Positions 61,927 through 64,000 of a stretch of 64,000 nucleotides of DNA are shown piece after piece (the stretch's first letter is position 1; each line of letters begins with the position of its first letter). The stretch comes from Leptothermofonsia sichuanensis E412. GTDB taxonomy: Bacteria; Cyanobacteriota; Cyanobacteriia; Leptolyngbyales; Leptolyngbyaceae. The translations under genes and the position numbers were made by a program. The stretch spans positions 5,580,001-5,644,000 of the forward strand of contig NZ_CP072600.1 in the NCBI RefSeq assembly GCF_019891175.1. The letters run 5' to 3'. Under the pieces are notes generated by a model that worked only from the letters and a program-made list of their open reading frames with translations, did not search any database and had not been told where the DNA came from.

Positions 61927-62414
61927 GGTATAGGGGATAGGAAGTATAGGGGGTTGGGGGTTAGAGCCAGCCACTAACCCCCGGCAGTCAGCAACCCAAC
62001 TTCTTACTGCTCACTCCTCACCTCTCTCTCACTTCTCCTATCGCAATAACCATTTAGTCCAGGACAAATTAAAAAGCTCAAAGCCTGATTTCGTCATCCT
62101 TCTTTCTCTGTACCCCGTTCCCTGCCTGTGCCAGATAGCCCTTTCTTCCGTGCTATCCAGGCGCTTTTGGGTATGATGGGGATAATCAGAAACTTGCTGC
62201 CTAGCGATCGCTAGTGTTAAGAATGAAGTCGGCGGATCGGTCTATTTGAATGAAAATGACTGTTACTTCCGGTGTTTCAGAATCTGGTGGAATTGTCTGC
62301 AAATAAATTCGTTTGTAAAAATTCCGCAAACTTTTCTGATCAAAGTGTCGTTCGCTTGCATTCAGTACAATAAGCTGACTGATGCAATTGCGCATTTAGC
62401 CTGAGCTAAAGCCT
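61927..62414. other. Intergenic region with a dispersed repeat; doubtful small frame
   Basis: 62057-62145 is a copy of the GTCAGRACAAATTAGAA family. A 64-codon minus-strand frame at 62201-62395 has fair composition but no ribosome-binding site, so I do not call it. Confidence 0.4.
62057..62145. repeat. Dispersed repeat (GTCAGRACAAATTAGAA type), copy 4
   Basis: GTCCAGGACAAATTAAAAAG followed by a C/T-rich stretch (TTCTTTCTCTGTACCCCG, TTCCCTGCC), as in the other copies. Confidence 0.45.
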
Positions 62415-63581
62415 ATGAGTCCCTTGCCTGATCGTTTTCTCCAGCCCCCCCAGTCCCCCTTGCCCAAGCCCATTCCTTCGGATGAGCAACTTTCTGCTGC
62501 ATCTGATTCTGTTGCATCTGATTCCACAAAAGGTGTGCCATTGAGTAACTCGTCTAATGGTGAATCTCCCGATGCCGCCCCAGAGCATGAGTCGGCATCG
62601 ACTCCCCTTGTCCCCAAGCGTCCCTTAATGCGTCCTGTCAGTCGTCCGCAACCGCCCGCCCCACCTGCCAGCCCACCGAAGCCTGCGGCTTCCCCTGTAA
62701 CCAGTGTGAAAGCTGAATCGTCTAAGCCAGTAGAGCCAGTGACAATGCCAGCGGCGACCCAACTTTCAGATGAGCAGGCGGCTCTGCGGCAGCAACCGAT
62801 TCCACCCCCCAGTGAACCGAAGCAGTATCGGGCGATCGGGTTACTTCGAGGACGGTATTCACCGTCAGAGGAACAGTTTACTCGCGGAGAAATGACAACG
62901 GCTGACGGTACCGTAATTGAAGCTGTCCTTTTGGGGCGAGTCATGAGCCTGGTGCGCAACCATTTAGACTTGGCGGAAAATCACCTCTGGGTGGTGTATC
63001 CGCGTACCCGTGAAACGCAGGACAACCTGCATGTGCAAATCGTTGGGGTATGGGAACCCGAAAAACTGAGCAAGGGTAAAGAGCAGCAGGATGTTGAATC
63101 TGCGGATGATGCTGAGGACGGAACTCAGTCTGAGGCTGAAACCGTTGATCAGGATCTTTCTCCTGGCTATGACGATGATTACTTCTCAATTCGCGGAGAG
63201 GTTGTGTTTTTCTCTCCTGAAGAGAAGCAGGTGGTGGTCAAGATTCAGCAGGCAGCTCGAAAGAGTTCCAGTAAGGCAAAAGCATTTAAACTGAAGCTGG
63301 AAGGAACCCTACCCAGTCCCAAAACCCTGGGATATTTCTGGGATTTGCATGTCAAGCGGGTTGGTGCCGCTCTGGTCATTACGGAGGGAACAGCGGTTGG
63401 TCTGGTTCCGCCCCGGAAGAAACCCAAGTCTGAACTCAAAAAAGGACGGCGACCGTTTAAGCCAAGAGATCAGCGTCCAGGAGGTCACCCCAAGGGAGTG
63501 GGTGCTTCTTCTGCGCCACCCACCCGGCGTGAACCACCACCAAAACCTGTGAAGCGGAGTGAGCAGGGGAGCGAGGGTTAA
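62415..63581 (+). CDS. Unknown protein: Pro/Ser-rich N-terminus, conserved middle, basic tail
   Basis: 388 residues. Residues 1-135 are low-complexity (PSDEQLSAASDSVASDST, where a 15-bp unit is repeated, and PPAPPASPPKPAAS). A structured middle, about 136-320 (QYRAIGLLRGRYSPSEEQFTRGEM, HLDLAENHLWVVYPRT, DYFSIRGEVVFFSPEEKQVVVKI, GYFWDLHVKRVGAALVI), reads as beta-rich and could be an OB-like barrel. The end is Lys/Arg/Pro-rich (KKPKSELKKGRRPFKPRD) and may bind nucleic acid. I believe such proteins are cyanobacteria-specific; function unknown. Confidence 0.78.
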   Translation: MSPLPDRFLQPPQSPLPKPIPSDEQLSAASDSVASDSTKGVPLSNSSNGESPDAAPEHESASTPLVPKRPLMRPVSRPQPPAPPASPPKPAASPVTSVKAESSKPVEPVTMPAATQLSDEQAALRQQPIPPPSEPKQYRAIGLLRGRYSPSEEQFTRGEMTTADGTVIEAVLLGRVMSLVRNHLDLAENHLWVVYPRTRETQDNLHVQIVGVWEPEKLSKGKEQQDVESADDAEDGTQSEAETVDQDLSPGYDDDYFSIRGEVVFFSPEEKQVVVKIQQAARKSSSKAKAFKLKLEGTLPSPKTLGYFWDLHVKRVGAALVITEGTAVGLVPPRKKPKSELKKGRRPFKPRDQRPGGHPKGVGASSAPPTRREPPPKPVKRSEQGSEG

Positions 63582-63599
63582 TTTCAGGAACGGATTCTA

Positions 63600-64000
63600 T
63601 TAATCGATCGCAATTTGAGATCCCCAGGCATCCTGGGAGAGAAACACCTGATCGGTTGGGATTGGAGCAACTGGCTCACTCAATAAAAACTTGCCCGCTT
63701 CAATCCACTGTTTGAGTATCTGGGCAACCTGGCGGGACAGATAAATACTGGCGAGGGGCGCAACTCGAACGGTTTTGCCGTCAATTACAATTCGCCCCGA
63801 TTTCAGTTGAGCATAGCTGACCAGCCCAAAGGTTGGACGAACCCGACGGGGAATCGAAAAATCTACGACAGGTGCTGCCAATTCCTGATCCTGAACCGCA
63901 CACTTGGCCACAACTTCCTCATTTAGGACTGGTAGGGGAATGCCAACACCCAGCATCAGTGAGGGACCATAGTTTTTGAAGTAACACCCTCTCACCCATC
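63600..64000 (-). CDS. Homocysteine-biosynthesis-type (HcyBio/DUF39) protein, N-terminus cut by window edge
   Basis: The frame is open through base 64000 (codons before GTG 63995 continue in frame), so about 133 C-terminal residues are visible. RGCYFKNYGPSLMLGVGIPLPVLN, VDFSIPRRVRPTFGLVSYAQLKSGRI and the end LLSEPVAPIPTDQVF fit the DUF39 family, whose members take part in sulphide incorporation into homocysteine in anaerobes and occur in cyanobacteria. The family is about 390 residues long, so two thirds lie outside the window. Confidence 0.75.
   Translation of the reverse strand, partial: WVRGCYFKNYGPSLMLGVGIPLPVLNEEVVAKCAVQDQELAAPVVDFSIPRRVRPTFGLVSYAQLKSGRIVIDGKTVRVAPLASIYLSRQVAQILKQWIEAGKFLLSEPVAPIPTDQVFLSQDAWGSQIAID

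Noticed and set aside
62201-62395. Minus-strand 64-codon frame divergent from the gene at 62415
   Set aside because: Composition is fair but there is no ribosome-binding site and no recognised family; left as doubtful.
62396-62959. Minus-strand Ser/Gly-rich frame of 187 codons
   Set aside because: Antisense to the low-complexity part of the gene at 62415.

Overview
The window looks like chromosomal DNA of a filamentous cyanobacterium, probably of the Leptolyngbya/Oculatella type. The HIP1 octamer GCGATCGC is very frequent, base composition is near 52 % GC by eye, there is a light-dependent protochlorophyllide reductase gene, and many genes are conserved mainly in cyanobacteria (PRC-barrel gene beside smc, DUF3153, DUF1049/LapA-like, two-domain histidine phosphatase, long HflX). 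Genus is an inference; no rRNA or other marker is present. I saw no tRNA, rRNA or CRISPR array.

Layout. 1-9.4 kb: end of an RND-type membrane-fusion lipoprotein, two small unknown genes, citramalate synthase (cimA), an oligopeptide ABC permease, an EVE protein, fumarase C, a Uma2 nuclease-like protein and proline iminopeptidase. 9.8-23.6 kb is a mostly minus-strand housekeeping block: PRC-barrel, smc, NDP-sugar pyrophosphorylase, scpA with a 38-residue membrane peptide just upstream, LapA-like, AI-2E transporter, DUF3153 lipoprotein, TPR protein, holB and tmk. smc and scpA are both condensin parts. 23.7-35.9 kb: a small cyanobacterial protein, two tandem FHA proteins, a copper P-type ATPase, a CPBP protease, a tandem histidine phosphatase, a dihydroorotase-like protein with lost metal ligands, and a divergent EF-G. 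36-42.7 kb is richer in repeats: a brnT-brnA toxin-antitoxin pair followed at once by an unknown gene (possible nuclease), por, a small unknown gene, an ABM-domain membrane protein, a Crp-family regulator and RlpA.

42.9-54.2 kb is the accessory core. Two practically identical 1,038-bp IS630 copies in the same orientation bracket 9.2 kb that hold an OmpR-type response regulator, a second IS630 element inserted in an older mobile remnant, a degenerate histidine kinase, a large fusion of a cyclic-nucleotide-binding-like domain, a bacterial-enhancer-binding AAA+ domain and a NapH-like polyferredoxin membrane domain, an SRPBCC protein, a substrate-binding/OmpA fusion and a 47-residue unknown gene. 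54.6-64 kb returns to ordinary genes: CHAD protein, an unknown Pro-rich protein, phoU, hflX, a GH57 hydrolase, an unknown disordered protein and the end of a homocysteine-biosynthesis-type gene.

The most notable observations are: hflX appears to start at an ATC codon behind a perfect ribosome-binding site; the AAA+/polyferredoxin fusion has lost both the sigma-54 loop and the Walker B acids; several enzymes (cimA, copper ATPase, dihydroorotase-like) contain in-frame inserts that look like translated intergenic repeat DNA; and there are about ten families of short palindromic repeats, one nested in another and one with a compensatory base change in its stem.
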